From Paralimibaculum aggregatum (GTDB lineage: Bacteria; Pseudomonadota; Alphaproteobacteria; Rhodobacterales; Rhodobacteraceae): DNA of 64,000 bases. The translations under genes were made by a program, and so were the position numbers. The notes under the pieces were generated by a model. That model saw only the letters and a program-made list of their open reading frames with translations, did no database searches and had not been told where the DNA came from. Numbering within the stretch: position 1 is the stretch's first letter; each line of letters opens with the position of its first letter. Location: assembly GCF_030270585.1 (NCBI RefSeq), contig NZ_BSYI01000005.1, positions 62,001 through 126,000 on the forward strand. The letters are read 5' to 3'. Shown here one piece after another: positions 51,477-60,250 of this stretch.

Positions 51477-52258
51477 TTGCCCTGCCATTCCGGCTGGCGC
51501 TTGCCGAGGAAGGCCTCCATGCCCTCGCGGAAATCGGCCGAGAGATAGGTCAAGAGGATCAGGTCGTCGCCCTCGGCGCGCGGGCCGTCGGTGCGCAGCC
51601 GCCGCAGCCCCTCCTTGGTGGCGCGCAGGGTCAGCGGGGCATGGCTCGCGAGCTGCCCGGCCAGCGCCGTGGCCCGCGCCGCCACCGCCTCCGGGTCCGC
51701 CAGCACCTCGGAGACGAGGCCGATCCGCTCCGCCTCCTCGGCGCCGATCAGCCGCGCGGTGAACAGGATCTCGCGCAGCCGCCCGGGGCCGACGAGATCG
51801 GCCAGCCGCCCGAGATTGGCGATCGAGAGGCAGTTGCCCAGCGTGCGCGCGATCGGAAAGCCCCATTTCAGCCGGGCATCGGTGATGCGGATGTCGCAGG
51901 CCGCCGAGATCGCCGCGCCGCCGCCGGTGCAGGCCCCGGTGATCGCCGCGATGGTCGGCACCGCGCAGCGCTCGATGTCGCCGAGCACGGCATCCATGCG
52001 CCGCTCGTAGCCGAGCGCGTCGGCCTCGCCCTCGAAGGCGCGGAACTCGGTCATGTCGGTGCCGGCGGCGAAGGCGCGCCCGCCGGCGCCGCCGACGATC
52101 AGCGCCTTGACCGGGCCGTCCGCCGGGATCTCGCGGCAGATCCGCGCCAGCCCGTCATACATCGCCAGCGTCAGCGCGTTGCGGCTCTCGGGGCGGTTGA
52201 AGACGACGCGGGCGATGGCGCCGTCCTCGCTGTAGATCAGATCCTCGCTCACAGGCAT
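51473..52258 (-). CDS. Enoyl-CoA hydratase/isomerase family protein
   Basis: A 261-residue crotonase-fold enzyme. The oxyanion-hole parts are GRAFAAGTDMTEF near residue 62 and AITGACTGGGAAISAACDIRI near 105-125. The first catalytic Glu position of hydratases is occupied by Thr (ACTGGG) and the second region reads LGNCLSIANLGRLADLVG, so the reaction may be isomerisation, decarboxylation or hydrolysis rather than hydration. It is coupled to the CoA-transferase and overlaps the upstream zinc-ribbon gene stop by ten bases. Confidence 0.84.
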   Translation of the reverse strand: MPVSEDLIYSEDGAIARVVFNRPESRNALTLAMYDGLARICREIPADGPVKALIVGGAGGRAFAAGTDMTEFRAFEGEADALGYERRMDAVLGDIERCAVPTIAAITGACTGGGAAISAACDIRITDARLKWGFPIARTLGNCLSIANLGRLADLVGPGRLREILFTARLIGAEEAERIGLVSEVLADPEAVAARATALAGQLASHAPLTLRATKEGLRRLRTDGPRAEGDDLILLTYLSADFREGMEAFLGKRQPEWQGK

Positions 52259-52824
52259 CTCCTCAGGCGTTTCGGCATGCGGGACTTCAGAAGGGTCTCG
52301 GGCCTCGAGATCTCGCCCGCCTCCCAGAGGGCGGTGCCGAGACGCTCGAGCCGTTCCCAGTCGGCGCGGGTCTTGTCCTCTTGGGCGACGAGCGAGTCAT
52401 AGGCCTTCCGCCGGTCCCGCAGGAGATGTGCAGTGTGGCGGCAGTCCTGGCAATGGTGGCACTGCACGTCGCAGTAGAAGCCGAGCTCCTCGATCCAGTG
52501 CTTCTGCTCCAGCGCGAACCACAGGAACCAGCGCGCGCAGCTGCGGCAGCGCATCGCCATGTCGACATAGACCCGCCGCGGCGCGAAGGCGTAGCGCTGC
52601 CGGGTCAGGTCGGCGGCGATCGCGGTCTCCGGGAAGATGCTGGCGCCGCGATAGCCCGGATAGGCGCGCAGGATCTGCGCCTCGGTCCAGCGCTCGGCCG
52701 AGAGGATCGGCCGGTCGCCATAGCGCGGATGCCGGACGAAGCGCCCGGGCGGCACGCGAGGCGAGCGCTTCAGGCTCCGCTCGCGCCTGCGCCGCTTCCG
52801 CGCGGCCGCCTTCCCGCTCAGCAT
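52249..52824 (-). CDS. Zinc-ribbon domain protein, function unknown
   Basis: A 191-residue basic protein (start KAAARKRRRRERSLKRSPR). A central zinc-ribbon-like region has MRCRSCARWFLWFALEQKHWIEELGFYCDVQCHHCQDCR (about 92-130): a CxxC, then EQ..W...G, then CxxC, the layout of the 'probable zinc-ribbon' family whose role is unknown. Downstream is a helical stretch (LLRDRRKAYDSLVAQEDKTRADWERLERL). It lies between the TRAP genes and the hydratase on the same strand and overlaps the latter by ten bases, probably by chance of compaction. Confidence 0.65.
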   Translation of the reverse strand: MLSGKAAARKRRRRERSLKRSPRVPPGRFVRHPRYGDRPILSAERWTEAQILRAYPGYRGASIFPETAIAADLTRQRYAFAPRRVYVDMAMRCRSCARWFLWFALEQKHWIEELGFYCDVQCHHCQDCRHTAHLLRDRRKAYDSLVAQEDKTRADWERLERLGTALWEAGEISRPETLLKSRMPKRLRRCL

Positions 52825-52852
52825 CGGCCCAGCCTCTCCTGCAGAACCCGCC

Positions 52853-54232
52853 TCACCGGTAGAAATAGTCCACCAGGAAGAGCGGGATCTGCGGGATGTA
52901 GGTGCACATCATCAGCACCGCGAAGAGCACGCCGACGAAGTAGATGTTGACCTTGCTCACCTCCCAGATGTTGGCCCGTGCCACCGCGCAGGCGGTGATC
53001 AGCACCGAGGCCACCGGCGGCGTCTGCTGGCCGATCGCGAGGTTGAGCGTGACCACGAGGCCGAAATGCACCGGGTCGATCCCCGCCGCGGCGATCAGCG
53101 GCATGACGATCGGCACCACGAGGATGATCGCCGCCGCCGAGTGCAGGAAGAAGCCGATCACCAGGAAGAACACGTTGAGGATCGCCAGGATCACCCATTT
53201 GTTCGAGGTGATGCCGAGCAGCCAGGCGGCGAGGTCCTGCGGCACCTGCGCCCGGGTCAGGAAGCCCCCCATCAGCACCGAGGCGGCCACCAGCAGCATC
53301 ACCACCGCGGTCTGCATGCCGCCGTCGAGCATGGCGCGGCGCAGATGCCGGAAATCCATCTCGCGGTACCAGATGCCGACGCCGATCGCCGCCAGCACCG
53401 CCAGCCCGGCGGCCTCGGTCGCGGTGACATAGCCGCCGAAGATGCCGCCGAGGATGATGATCGGCAGCGAGAAGGCCGGCAGCGCGTCGAGGAAGGTCGC
53501 GCGCAGGCGGGCGATGTTGAAGGCCTCCTCGGTCGGCAGGTCGTAGCGCCGCGCCAGCATGTAGGCCACCGCCATCAGCCCCGCCGCGCCCATCAGCCCC
53601 GGCACCACGCCGGCGACGAAGAGCTGCTCCACCGAGGTGCCCTCGGCCGAGGTGGCATAGAGGATCATCGGGATCGAGGGCGGGATGATGATCGCGAGGC
53701 TCGCCGAGGACGAGGTCACCGCCGCCGAGAACGGCCCGGAATAGCCGCGCTTCTTCATCTGCGGGATCAGGATCGAGCCCATCGCCGCGACATCCGCCAC
53801 CGCCGAGCCCGAGATCTCGGCGAAGAACAGCGAGACGCCGATGTTCACCATCGCCAGCCCGCCGCGCACGAAGCCGATCAGCGCCGAGACGAAGTTGATC
53901 AGCCGGTCGGTGACGCCGCCGGCATTCATGATCGCCCCGGCCAGCACGAACATCGGGATCGCGATCAGCGAGAACTTGGTCGAGCCGTCATACATGTCGA
54001 GCGCGACGGTCACCAGGCTGTCGACGCCCTCGGTCAGCAGCAGCCCGAGGATGCCGGCCACCGCGAGGCCGACCGCGATCGGCACGTTGAGGCAGATCAG
54101 CACCACCAGCGTGGCGAAGATCACCGGGATCAGCGCCGCCTCGGAATAGAGCGCCGGATCGGCCCAGACCGCGCCGAGATAGCCCAGCGTGGCCAGCGCC
54201 GAGGCGCCGAGGATGAGGAGAACAACCCGCAT
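52853..54232 (-). CDS. dctM: TRAP transporter large permease (DctM)
   Basis: A 459-residue membrane protein of the DctM/SiaM family with about twelve hydrophobic helices. Typical segments are FSLIAIPMFVLAGAIMNAGGVTDRLI, FFAEISGSAVADVAAMGSILIPQMKKRGY, ITSSSASLAIIIPPSIPMILYATSAEGTS-like (AVTSSSASLAIIIPPS) and NLAIGQQTPPVASVL. It works with the small permease (54232-54798) and the binding protein (54878-55864) to import a carboxylate using a sodium or proton gradient. ATG 54232 overlaps the small-permease stop by one base. Confidence 0.94.
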   Translation of the reverse strand: MRVVLLILGASALATLGYLGAVWADPALYSEAALIPVIFATLVVLICLNVPIAVGLAVAGILGLLLTEGVDSLVTVALDMYDGSTKFSLIAIPMFVLAGAIMNAGGVTDRLINFVSALIGFVRGGLAMVNIGVSLFFAEISGSAVADVAAMGSILIPQMKKRGYSGPFSAAVTSSSASLAIIIPPSIPMILYATSAEGTSVEQLFVAGVVPGLMGAAGLMAVAYMLARRYDLPTEEAFNIARLRATFLDALPAFSLPIIILGGIFGGYVTATEAAGLAVLAAIGVGIWYREMDFRHLRRAMLDGGMQTAVVMLLVAASVLMGGFLTRAQVPQDLAAWLLGITSNKWVILAILNVFFLVIGFFLHSAAAIILVVPIVMPLIAAAGIDPVHFGLVVTLNLAIGQQTPPVASVLITACAVARANIWEVSKVNIYFVGVLFAVLMMCTYIPQIPLFLVDYFYR

Positions 54233-54798
54233 CAGTTCGTCCTGCCCTTCTCGGCAGCGAGCACCGCCGCCTTCTGCATCTCGGTCTCGACCTCCTCCTC
54301 GATCTCGGCATGCTCGAGCGAGACGCCGCGCGCGGTCTTGGTCCAGTATTCCGGCAGGCTCAGCAGCTCGCAGACGATGAACAGCGCCGCGCCGACCGGG
54401 ATCACCGACTGGGTGAACTGGATTGGCACCCAGGTCAGCGAGACCAGCCGCTCGCCCTCCAGCACCTCGAGCACCTCGAGCCCGGTGGTGGCGAGCAGGT
54501 AGAAGAAGCCGAGCACCACGATCTCGGCGAGCGCCAGCGCAACCATGCGCCACGGCATCGGGATCGCCAGCAGCACCGTGTCGAAGCCGATATGGCGGCG
54601 CTTCAGCGCGGCCAGCGCGGCGCCGTAATAGGTGATCCAGGACAGCAGGATCGCCGCCACCTCGTCATACCAGGAGAGGCTGTTGCCGGAGATCCGGAAC
54701 ATCACGGCGACCATCACCACGACGGTCAGGATCACCATGAGAAGGATCACTGCCCATTCGAGCAGGATCTCGAGGCCGCGGGCCGTCGTTCTCAGCAT
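54232..54798 (-). CDS. dctQ: TRAP transporter small permease (DctQ)
   Basis: A 188-residue protein with four hydrophobic segments (LLEWAVILLMVILTVVVMVAVMFRI; EVAAILLSWITYYGAALAAL followed by the family's RRHIGFD; MVALALAEIVVLGFFYLLATTG; FTQSVIPVGAALFIVCELL). RRHIGFD is the conserved DctQ motif. The C-terminal ~35 residues are acidic and cytoplasmic. It lies about 80 bases after the binding-protein gene. Confidence 0.93.
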   Translation of the reverse strand: MLRTTARGLEILLEWAVILLMVILTVVVMVAVMFRISGNSLSWYDEVAAILLSWITYYGAALAALKRRHIGFDTVLLAIPMPWRMVALALAEIVVLGFFYLLATTGLEVLEVLEGERLVSLTWVPIQFTQSVIPVGAALFIVCELLSLPEYWTKTARGVSLEHAEIEEEVETEMQKAAVLAAEKGRTN

Positions 54799-54877
54799 GG
54801 GGTGGGTCTTCCGGAGGGGGTTGTGGAGAGAGGCGCGGCCCCGCCGGGACCGCGCCGCGAACCGCTACCGGCCGGGG

Positions 54878-55864
54878 TCAGGAGCCGCCGGCGAGCGACT
54901 GCACGGTGTCGATCAGCGCCTGGCCGCCCTCGACCGATGCCGCGAACTCCTCGTAGATCGGGGCCGAGGCGGCGATGAAGGCTTCCTTGTTGGCCTCGTT
55001 GACCTCGACGCCCGCCGCCTTGATCACGTCGAGCAGCTCGATCTCGAGCTGGGCGGCATGGTCATAGACGAAGGTCTGGGTCTCGCTGGCGCAGGCCTGC
55101 ACGGTTTCCTGCACATCCGCCGGCAGCTTGGCGAAATGCTTGGCCGAGGTCAGCACATAGGCCGGCGTGTAGACGTGGCCGGTGATCGAGAGGTACTTCT
55201 GCACCTCCTGGAACTTGGCGCTGGCGATCTGGGCATAGGGGTTCTCCTGCCCGTCGATCACCCCGGTCTTGAGCGCGGTGAACACCTCGGAGAAGGCCAT
55301 CGGCGTCGGGTTGGCGCCGTAGAGCTGGAACATCTTGACGCGCCAGGCGCCCTTCGGCGTGCGCAGCTTGATGCCGGCAAGGTCCTCCGGCATCGAGATC
55401 GGCCGGGTGTTGTTGGTGATGTGCCGGAAGCCGTTCTCCCAGTAGGCGAGGATGCGGTAGCCCTTGGCCTCGGCGGCCTGCTGGAAGGTGCCGCCGAGCT
55501 CGGCCTGGACCCGCTTCATGTGCTCGCGGTCCTGGATGATGTAGGGCATCTCGAAGATGCCGAAGGTGTCGGCCACCGAGCTCATCACCGAGGACGGCAG
55601 CGCGAAATCGACCTGCCCGAGCTTCAGCTTCTGCAGCAGCTCCTTGTCCTTGCCGAGCTGGCTCGAGCCGAAGGTCTGAACCTCTCCGGCATCGCCGAGG
55701 CGCTCGTTGGCGCAGGCGGCGAAGGCCTCCACCGAGGCCTCGAACAGCGAGCCCGGCTTGCCGACATGGCCGAACTTGAGCGTCACGCCCGCGGCGGTGG
55801 CGGAGCCGGCGAGAAGCGTCGCGGCTGCGGCAGCGACGAGCGCCGTGGTGGTCCTGGTCAGCAT
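54878..55864 (-). CDS. dctP: TRAP transporter substrate-binding protein (DctP)
   Basis: A 328-residue periplasmic protein with a signal peptide (LVAAAAATLLAGSATAAG, residues ~8-25). Conserved parts are LKFGHVGKPGSLFEASVEAFA, IKLRTPKGAWRVKMFQLYGANPTPMAFSEVFTALKTGVIDGQENP (the Arg and Asn that bind the substrate carboxylate), and VYTPAYVLTSAKHFAKLP. It is the first gene of the TRAP operon, with GGGAGGA eight bases before ATG 55864. Substrate unknown; the adjoining CoA-transferase/hydratase and aminotransferase genes suggest a hydroxy- or keto-acid. Confidence 0.93.
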   Translation of the reverse strand: MLTRTTTALVAAAAATLLAGSATAAGVTLKFGHVGKPGSLFEASVEAFAACANERLGDAGEVQTFGSSQLGKDKELLQKLKLGQVDFALPSSVMSSVADTFGIFEMPYIIQDREHMKRVQAELGGTFQQAAEAKGYRILAYWENGFRHITNNTRPISMPEDLAGIKLRTPKGAWRVKMFQLYGANPTPMAFSEVFTALKTGVIDGQENPYAQIASAKFQEVQKYLSITGHVYTPAYVLTSAKHFAKLPADVQETVQACASETQTFVYDHAAQLEIELLDVIKAAGVEVNEANKEAFIAASAPIYEEFAASVEGGQALIDTVQSLAGGS

Positions 55865-55992
55865 GGTTGTGATCCTCCCTGGTATCGTTGCGGCCTCTCT
55901 GGGCCAGTGGATCGGCGCGGTCGCCCCCTTTTCCGGGGGTCTTGGCGTCTGTCGTACTCTCTTCGTGTCCCTCTGTCTGTCCCCCGGTGCCG

Positions 55993-57186
55993 TCACGCGG
56001 CGCGCGGCGCCTCCGTCTCGGTCAGGTGGTTCATCGCGGCGCGGGCGCCGCCCGGCCGGTGCGGCACGCCGGCGCGGGCGAGCCCCATCTCGATGCCCGA
56101 CAGCGTCGCCATCAGCATCAGGTCGTTGAAATCGCCGAGATGGCCGATGCGGAACACCTTGTCGGCGATCTTCGAGAGCCCGTTGCCGAGCGACATGTCG
56201 AAGGCCTCGAGCACGGTGGCGCGGAAGGCGTCGGCCGAGTGCCCCTCGGGCATCAGCACCGCGGTCAGCACGCCCGATTCGTGGCCCTGCTTGTTGCAGA
56301 GCACCTCGAGCCCCCAGGCGCGCACCGCCGCACGGGTCGCCGCACCGTGGCGGGCATGGCGGGCGAAGACGTTCTCCAGCCCCTCCTCGTGCAGCATGTC
56401 GATCGCCTCGACGAGGCCGTAGAGCATGTTGGTCGCCGGCGTGTAGGGGAAATAGCCCTTGCCGTTCGGCCCCAGCATCTCGTCCCACGACCAGTAGGAC
56501 CGCGGCATCCGCGAGGCCTCCGAGGCCGCCAGCGCCTTCGGCGAGAGCGCGTTGAAGGAGAGCCCGGGCGGCAGCATCAGCCCCTTCTGGCTGCCGGTGA
56601 CGGTGACATCCACGCCCCAGCCGTCATGCTCGTAGGGGATCGAGGCGAGCCCGGAGATCGTGTCGACCATCAGCAGCGCCGGATGGCCGGTCTCGTCGAT
56701 CGCGCGGCGGATCTCGGAGATCGGCGAGACCGAGCCCGTCGAGGTCTCGTTGTGCACCACGCAGACGGCGCGGATCTCGTGCTCGCGGTCCACGCCGAGG
56801 CGCCTCGCGATCGCCTCCGGATCGGCGCCGGAGCGCCAGTCGCCCTCGATCACCTCGGGCTCCAGCCCGATGCGCCGGGCCAGCTTGGCCCAGAGCGAGG
56901 CGAAATGCCCGGTCTCGTACATCAGCACCCGGTCGCCGGGCGAGAGCGTGTTGACCAGCGCCGCCTCCCAGGCCCCGGTGCCGGAGGCCGGATAGATCAC
57001 CACCGGATGCTCGGTGCGGAAGATCGACTGCATGCCCTCGAGCGCGCGCCGCCCGAGCCCGGCGAAATCCGGCCCGCGATGGTCCATCACCGCGCCGTCC
57101 ATGGCGCGCAGGATGCGGTCCGGCGTATTGCTGGGCCCCGGGATCTGCAGCATGTGCCGCCCGGCCCTGCGCCGCGGTTGATCCAT
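55993..57186 (-). CDS. Class V aminotransferase, serine/alanine-glyoxylate type
   Basis: A 397-residue PLP enzyme. It begins with the family signature LQIPGPSNTPDRILRAM and YPASGTGAWEAAL, and has VCVVHNETSTG, LLMVDTISGLAS (Asp binding the PLP ring nitrogen) and Lys201 in VTGSQKGLMLPPGL for the Schiff base. These match serine-glyoxylate / alanine-glyoxylate aminotransferases. It is 129 bases upstream of the TRAP binding-protein gene on the same strand and divergent from the glycolate/lactate-type oxidoreductase, so the locus probably handles glyoxylate or a related 2-keto acid. Confidence 0.86.
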   Translation of the reverse strand: MDQPRRRAGRHMLQIPGPSNTPDRILRAMDGAVMDHRGPDFAGLGRRALEGMQSIFRTEHPVVIYPASGTGAWEAALVNTLSPGDRVLMYETGHFASLWAKLARRIGLEPEVIEGDWRSGADPEAIARRLGVDREHEIRAVCVVHNETSTGSVSPISEIRRAIDETGHPALLMVDTISGLASIPYEHDGWGVDVTVTGSQKGLMLPPGLSFNALSPKALAASEASRMPRSYWSWDEMLGPNGKGYFPYTPATNMLYGLVEAIDMLHEEGLENVFARHARHGAATRAAVRAWGLEVLCNKQGHESGVLTAVLMPEGHSADAFRATVLEAFDMSLGNGLSKIADKVFRIGHLGDFNDLMLMATLSGIEMGLARAGVPHRPGGARAAMNHLTETEAPRAA

Positions 57187-57268
57187 GTCTCGCCTCCCTC
57201 TCGCCGTGGTGCCGGCGCTGCGGCCGCGTCACCTGCGGGCTTGCCCGCTCCTGCGGGTCATGTTCTAA

Positions 57269-57285
57269 CTGTATACAAAATACAG
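57269..57285. promoter_or_regulatory. Candidate GntR/FCD operator CTGTAT-N5-ATACAG
   Basis: A perfect 17-base inverted repeat (CTGTAT, five-base spacer ACAAA, ATACAG) lies in the only AT-rich patch between the divergent aminotransferase (start 57186) and FAD/Fe-S oxidoreductase (start 57332). FCD-type GntR regulators bind TGTATAC-like palindromes, and such a regulator is encoded at 60247-60930 as the last gene of the rightward operon. It is placed to control both directions. Confidence 0.65.
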
Positions 57286-57331
57286 GATACGCACCGGTGT
57301 CAACCGGGCGATGCAGACAAGGGCGGGAAAC

Positions 57332-60250
57332 ATGACCGACAGCCGGATGCCCCCGGTCGCAGGCCGGCTCGCGGAGGCGCTTGGGCCGAGGGTGCTGTCC
57401 GGCGCCTTCGACCGCGGGCGCTATGCCACCGATGCCTCGATCTACCAGGTGACGCCGCAGGCGGTGGTGGTTCCGGAGAGCCTCGCCGATGTCGAGGTCG
57501 CGCTCGACGTGGCGCGGAGCGAGGGCGTGCCGCTGCTGCCCCGCGGCGGCGGCACCAGCCAGTGCGGCCAGACGGTGAACGATGCCGTGGTGCTCGACCT
57601 CTCGCGCAACATCAACCGCATCCTCGAGATCGACCCCGAGGCGCGCACCGCCACGGTGGAGCCCGGCGTCGTGCTCGACCATCTCAACGCCGCGCTGAAG
57701 CCGCACGGGCTCTGGTATCCGGTCGACGTCTCGACCGCCTCGCGCGCCACCATCGGCGGGATGACGGCGAACAACTCCTGCGGCGCGCGCTCGATCCGCT
57801 ACGGCATGAGCCGCGACAACGTGCTGGCGATCGACGCGCTGCTGGCCGACGGCTCCCGCGCGCGCTTCGGCGCGGTCGATCCCGAGGCCCTCGGCAACAC
57901 CCCGGCGGATGCGCTGTTCCGCGACCTGCTGGCGCTCGGTGCCCGCGAGGCGGCGGAGATCGAGGCGCGCACGCCGAAGGTCGCGCGCCATGTCGGCGGC
58001 TACAATCTCGATGCGCTGCTGCCCTCGGCCCGCGGCGGGCGTCCCAACATGGCGGAGATCCTCGTCGGCTCCGAGGGCACGCTGGCGTTCTCCGAGCGGA
58101 TCACGCTGAAGCTCTCGCCGCTGCCCGGCGAGAAGGTGATGGGGGTCTGCCATTTCCCCAGCTTCCGCGCGGCGATGGAGGCGGTGCAGCACATCGTGGC
58201 GCTCGGCCCCACCGCGGTCGAGCTCTTCGACCGGACCATCCTCGAGCTCGCCCGGCGCATCCCGATGTTCCGGCCGTCGCTGGCGAAGTTCGTCCGCGGC
58301 GAGCCGGAGGCGCTGCTGATGGTGGAGTTCGCCGAGACCGACCAGGCCGAGAACCTGCGCCGGCTCGCGGGGCTCGGCGCGCTGATGTCGGAGCTCGGCT
58401 TCGGCTGGGGCGTGCCGGGCAAGGCCGAGGGCGGCGTCGTCGAGGCGCCCGAGCCGGCGCTGCAGCGCGAGATCACCGAGGTTCGCAAGCAGGGCCTCAA
58501 CATCATGATGTCGATGACCACCGAGGCCAAGCCGGTCAGCTTCATCGAGGATTGCTGCGTCGACCTGCCCGACCTCGCCGACTATACCGACCGGCTGCAG
58601 GAGATCTTCGCCCGCCACGGCGTCTCCGGCACCTTCTACGCCCATGCCTCGGTGGGCACGCTGCATGTCCGCCCGGTGCTGAACCTCAAGGAGCAGGCCG
58701 GCGTCTCGACGCTGCGCGCCATCGCCGAGGAGACCTTCGAGGTGGTGCGCCATTACCGCGGCGCGCATTCCGGCGAGCATGGCGACGGCATCATCCGCTC
58801 GGAGTTCCACGAGAGCATGCTCGGCGGGCGCATGGTGGCCGCCTTCGGCGAGGTCAAGCGCCGCTTCGACCCGGACGGCATCTTCAACCCCGGCCGCATC
58901 GTCGACCCGCCGCGGATGGACGACCGCAGCCTGTTCCGCTACCGCCCCGGCTATGGCTGGCCCGAGCGCGAGAGCGTGTTCCGCTGGCCCGCCCATGGCG
59001 GCGCCGGGCGGGGCCTGCAGGGCGCGGTGGAGATGTGCAACAACAACGGCGCCTGCCGCAAGCTCGGCGAGGGCGTGATGTGCCCCTCCTACCGCGTGAC
59101 CCGGGCCGAGCGCGATCTCACCCGCGGCCGCGCCAACACCCTGCGCCTCGCGATGTCGGGCCAGCTCGGGCCGGGGGCGCTGACCTCGGACGAGATGGCC
59201 GAGACGATGAAGCTCTGCGTCTCCTGCAAGGCCTGCCGGCGCGAATGCCCGACCGGCGTCGACATGGCCAGGATGAAGATCGAGGTGCAGGCGGCGCGGG
59301 CCGCGGCGCGCGGCGTCGGCCTGCGCGAGCGGCTGGTGGCGCATCTGCCGCGCTATGCCCCCTGGGCGCGCTATCTGCCCTGGGCGATGAACGCGCAGCG
59401 CTGGCTGCCGGGGGCTGCCTGGGCCGGGGAGCGGCTGCTCGGCCTCGCCGCCAGCCGGCCGCTGCCGCGCTGGCCGTTCGACAGCTACCACCCCGCCGCG
59501 GGCGCCGCCGAGGCGCCCGAGGTGCTGCTCTTCGCCGACACCTTCAACCGCTATTTCGAGCCGGAGAACCTGCGCGCCGCCGAGCGCGTGCTGGCCGGTG
59601 CCGGGCGCCCCTTCGCCCCGGCCGGCCCGGCGCGCGGCCGGCCGCTCTGCTGCGGGCGGACCTATCTCGCCGCCGGCATGGTCGACGAGGCCCGCGCCGA
59701 GATGGCCCGCACCGCCGCGGCGCTGCGCCCGGCGCTGGAGCGCGGCGCCGCGGTGGTCGGGCTCGAGCCGTCCTGCCTGCTCACCTTCCGCGACGAGGCG
59801 CCGGCGCTGCTCGACGACTGGCCGGAGGCGCTCGGCGCGCGGGTGATGCTGTTCGAGGAATACCTCGCCGAACGGCTCGATGCCGGCGATGCGCTGCCGC
59901 TCGGCCCGGTCCGCGCCCGGCGCGCGCTGCTGCACGGGCACTGCCACCAGAAGGCGTTCGGCCAGATGGCGCCGGTGCAGCGGCTGCTGGCCCGCATTCC
60001 GGGGCTGACCACCGAGCTGGTGCCCTCCTCCTGCTGCGGCGGGGCGGGGGCGTTCCAGTATCAGGCCGAGACCGCGGAGACATCCCGCGCGATGGCCGAG
60101 CTCAGCCTGCTGCCGCGGGTGCGCGGCGCCGATCCCGAGACCGTGATCCTGGCCGACGGCACCTCCTGCCGCCATCAGATCGCCGACGGCGCGGGGCGGC
60201 CCGCCGCCCATGTCGCCACCCTGCTCGCCGCCGCCATGGAGTCCGCATGA
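57332..60250 (+). CDS. FAD-linked oxidase fused to an Fe-S subunit (GlcD-GlcF-like; D-lactate/D-2-hydroxyacid dehydrogenase)
   Basis: About 972 residues from ATG 57332; ATG 57311 would add seven. The N-terminal half is a PCMH-type FAD domain (LLPRGGGTSQCGQTV near residue 70; TASRATIGGMTANNSCGARSIRYG near 140) plus the FAD-oxidase C domain (AHSGEHGDGIIRSEF near 485). The C-terminal half has a ferredoxin-like cluster site CVSCKACRRECP (~628), an earlier set MCNNNGACRKLG..MCPSY (~565-585), and two CCG domains (LCCGRTYLAAG; SSCCGGAGAFQY). It oxidises a 2-hydroxy acid and passes electrons to the quinone pool. The usual separate GlcD and GlcF subunits are here one chain. Confidence 0.9.
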   Translation: MTDSRMPPVAGRLAEALGPRVLSGAFDRGRYATDASIYQVTPQAVVVPESLADVEVALDVARSEGVPLLPRGGGTSQCGQTVNDAVVLDLSRNINRILEIDPEARTATVEPGVVLDHLNAALKPHGLWYPVDVSTASRATIGGMTANNSCGARSIRYGMSRDNVLAIDALLADGSRARFGAVDPEALGNTPADALFRDLLALGAREAAEIEARTPKVARHVGGYNLDALLPSARGGRPNMAEILVGSEGTLAFSERITLKLSPLPGEKVMGVCHFPSFRAAMEAVQHIVALGPTAVELFDRTILELARRIPMFRPSLAKFVRGEPEALLMVEFAETDQAENLRRLAGLGALMSELGFGWGVPGKAEGGVVEAPEPALQREITEVRKQGLNIMMSMTTEAKPVSFIEDCCVDLPDLADYTDRLQEIFARHGVSGTFYAHASVGTLHVRPVLNLKEQAGVSTLRAIAEETFEVVRHYRGAHSGEHGDGIIRSEFHESMLGGRMVAAFGEVKRRFDPDGIFNPGRIVDPPRMDDRSLFRYRPGYGWPERESVFRWPAHGGAGRGLQGAVEMCNNNGACRKLGEGVMCPSYRVTRAERDLTRGRANTLRLAMSGQLGPGALTSDEMAETMKLCVSCKACRRECPTGVDMARMKIEVQAARAAARGVGLRERLVAHLPRYAPWARYLPWAMNAQRWLPGAAWAGERLLGLAASRPLPRWPFDSYHPAAGAAEAPEVLLFADTFNRYFEPENLRAAERVLAGAGRPFAPAGPARGRPLCCGRTYLAAGMVDEARAEMARTAAALRPALERGAAVVGLEPSCLLTFRDEAPALLDDWPEALGARVMLFEEYLAERLDAGDALPLGPVRARRALLHGHCHQKAFGQMAPVQRLLARIPGLTTELVPSSCCGGAGAFQYQAETAETSRAMAELSLLPRVRGADPETVILADGTSCRHQIADGAGRPAAHVATLLAAAMESA

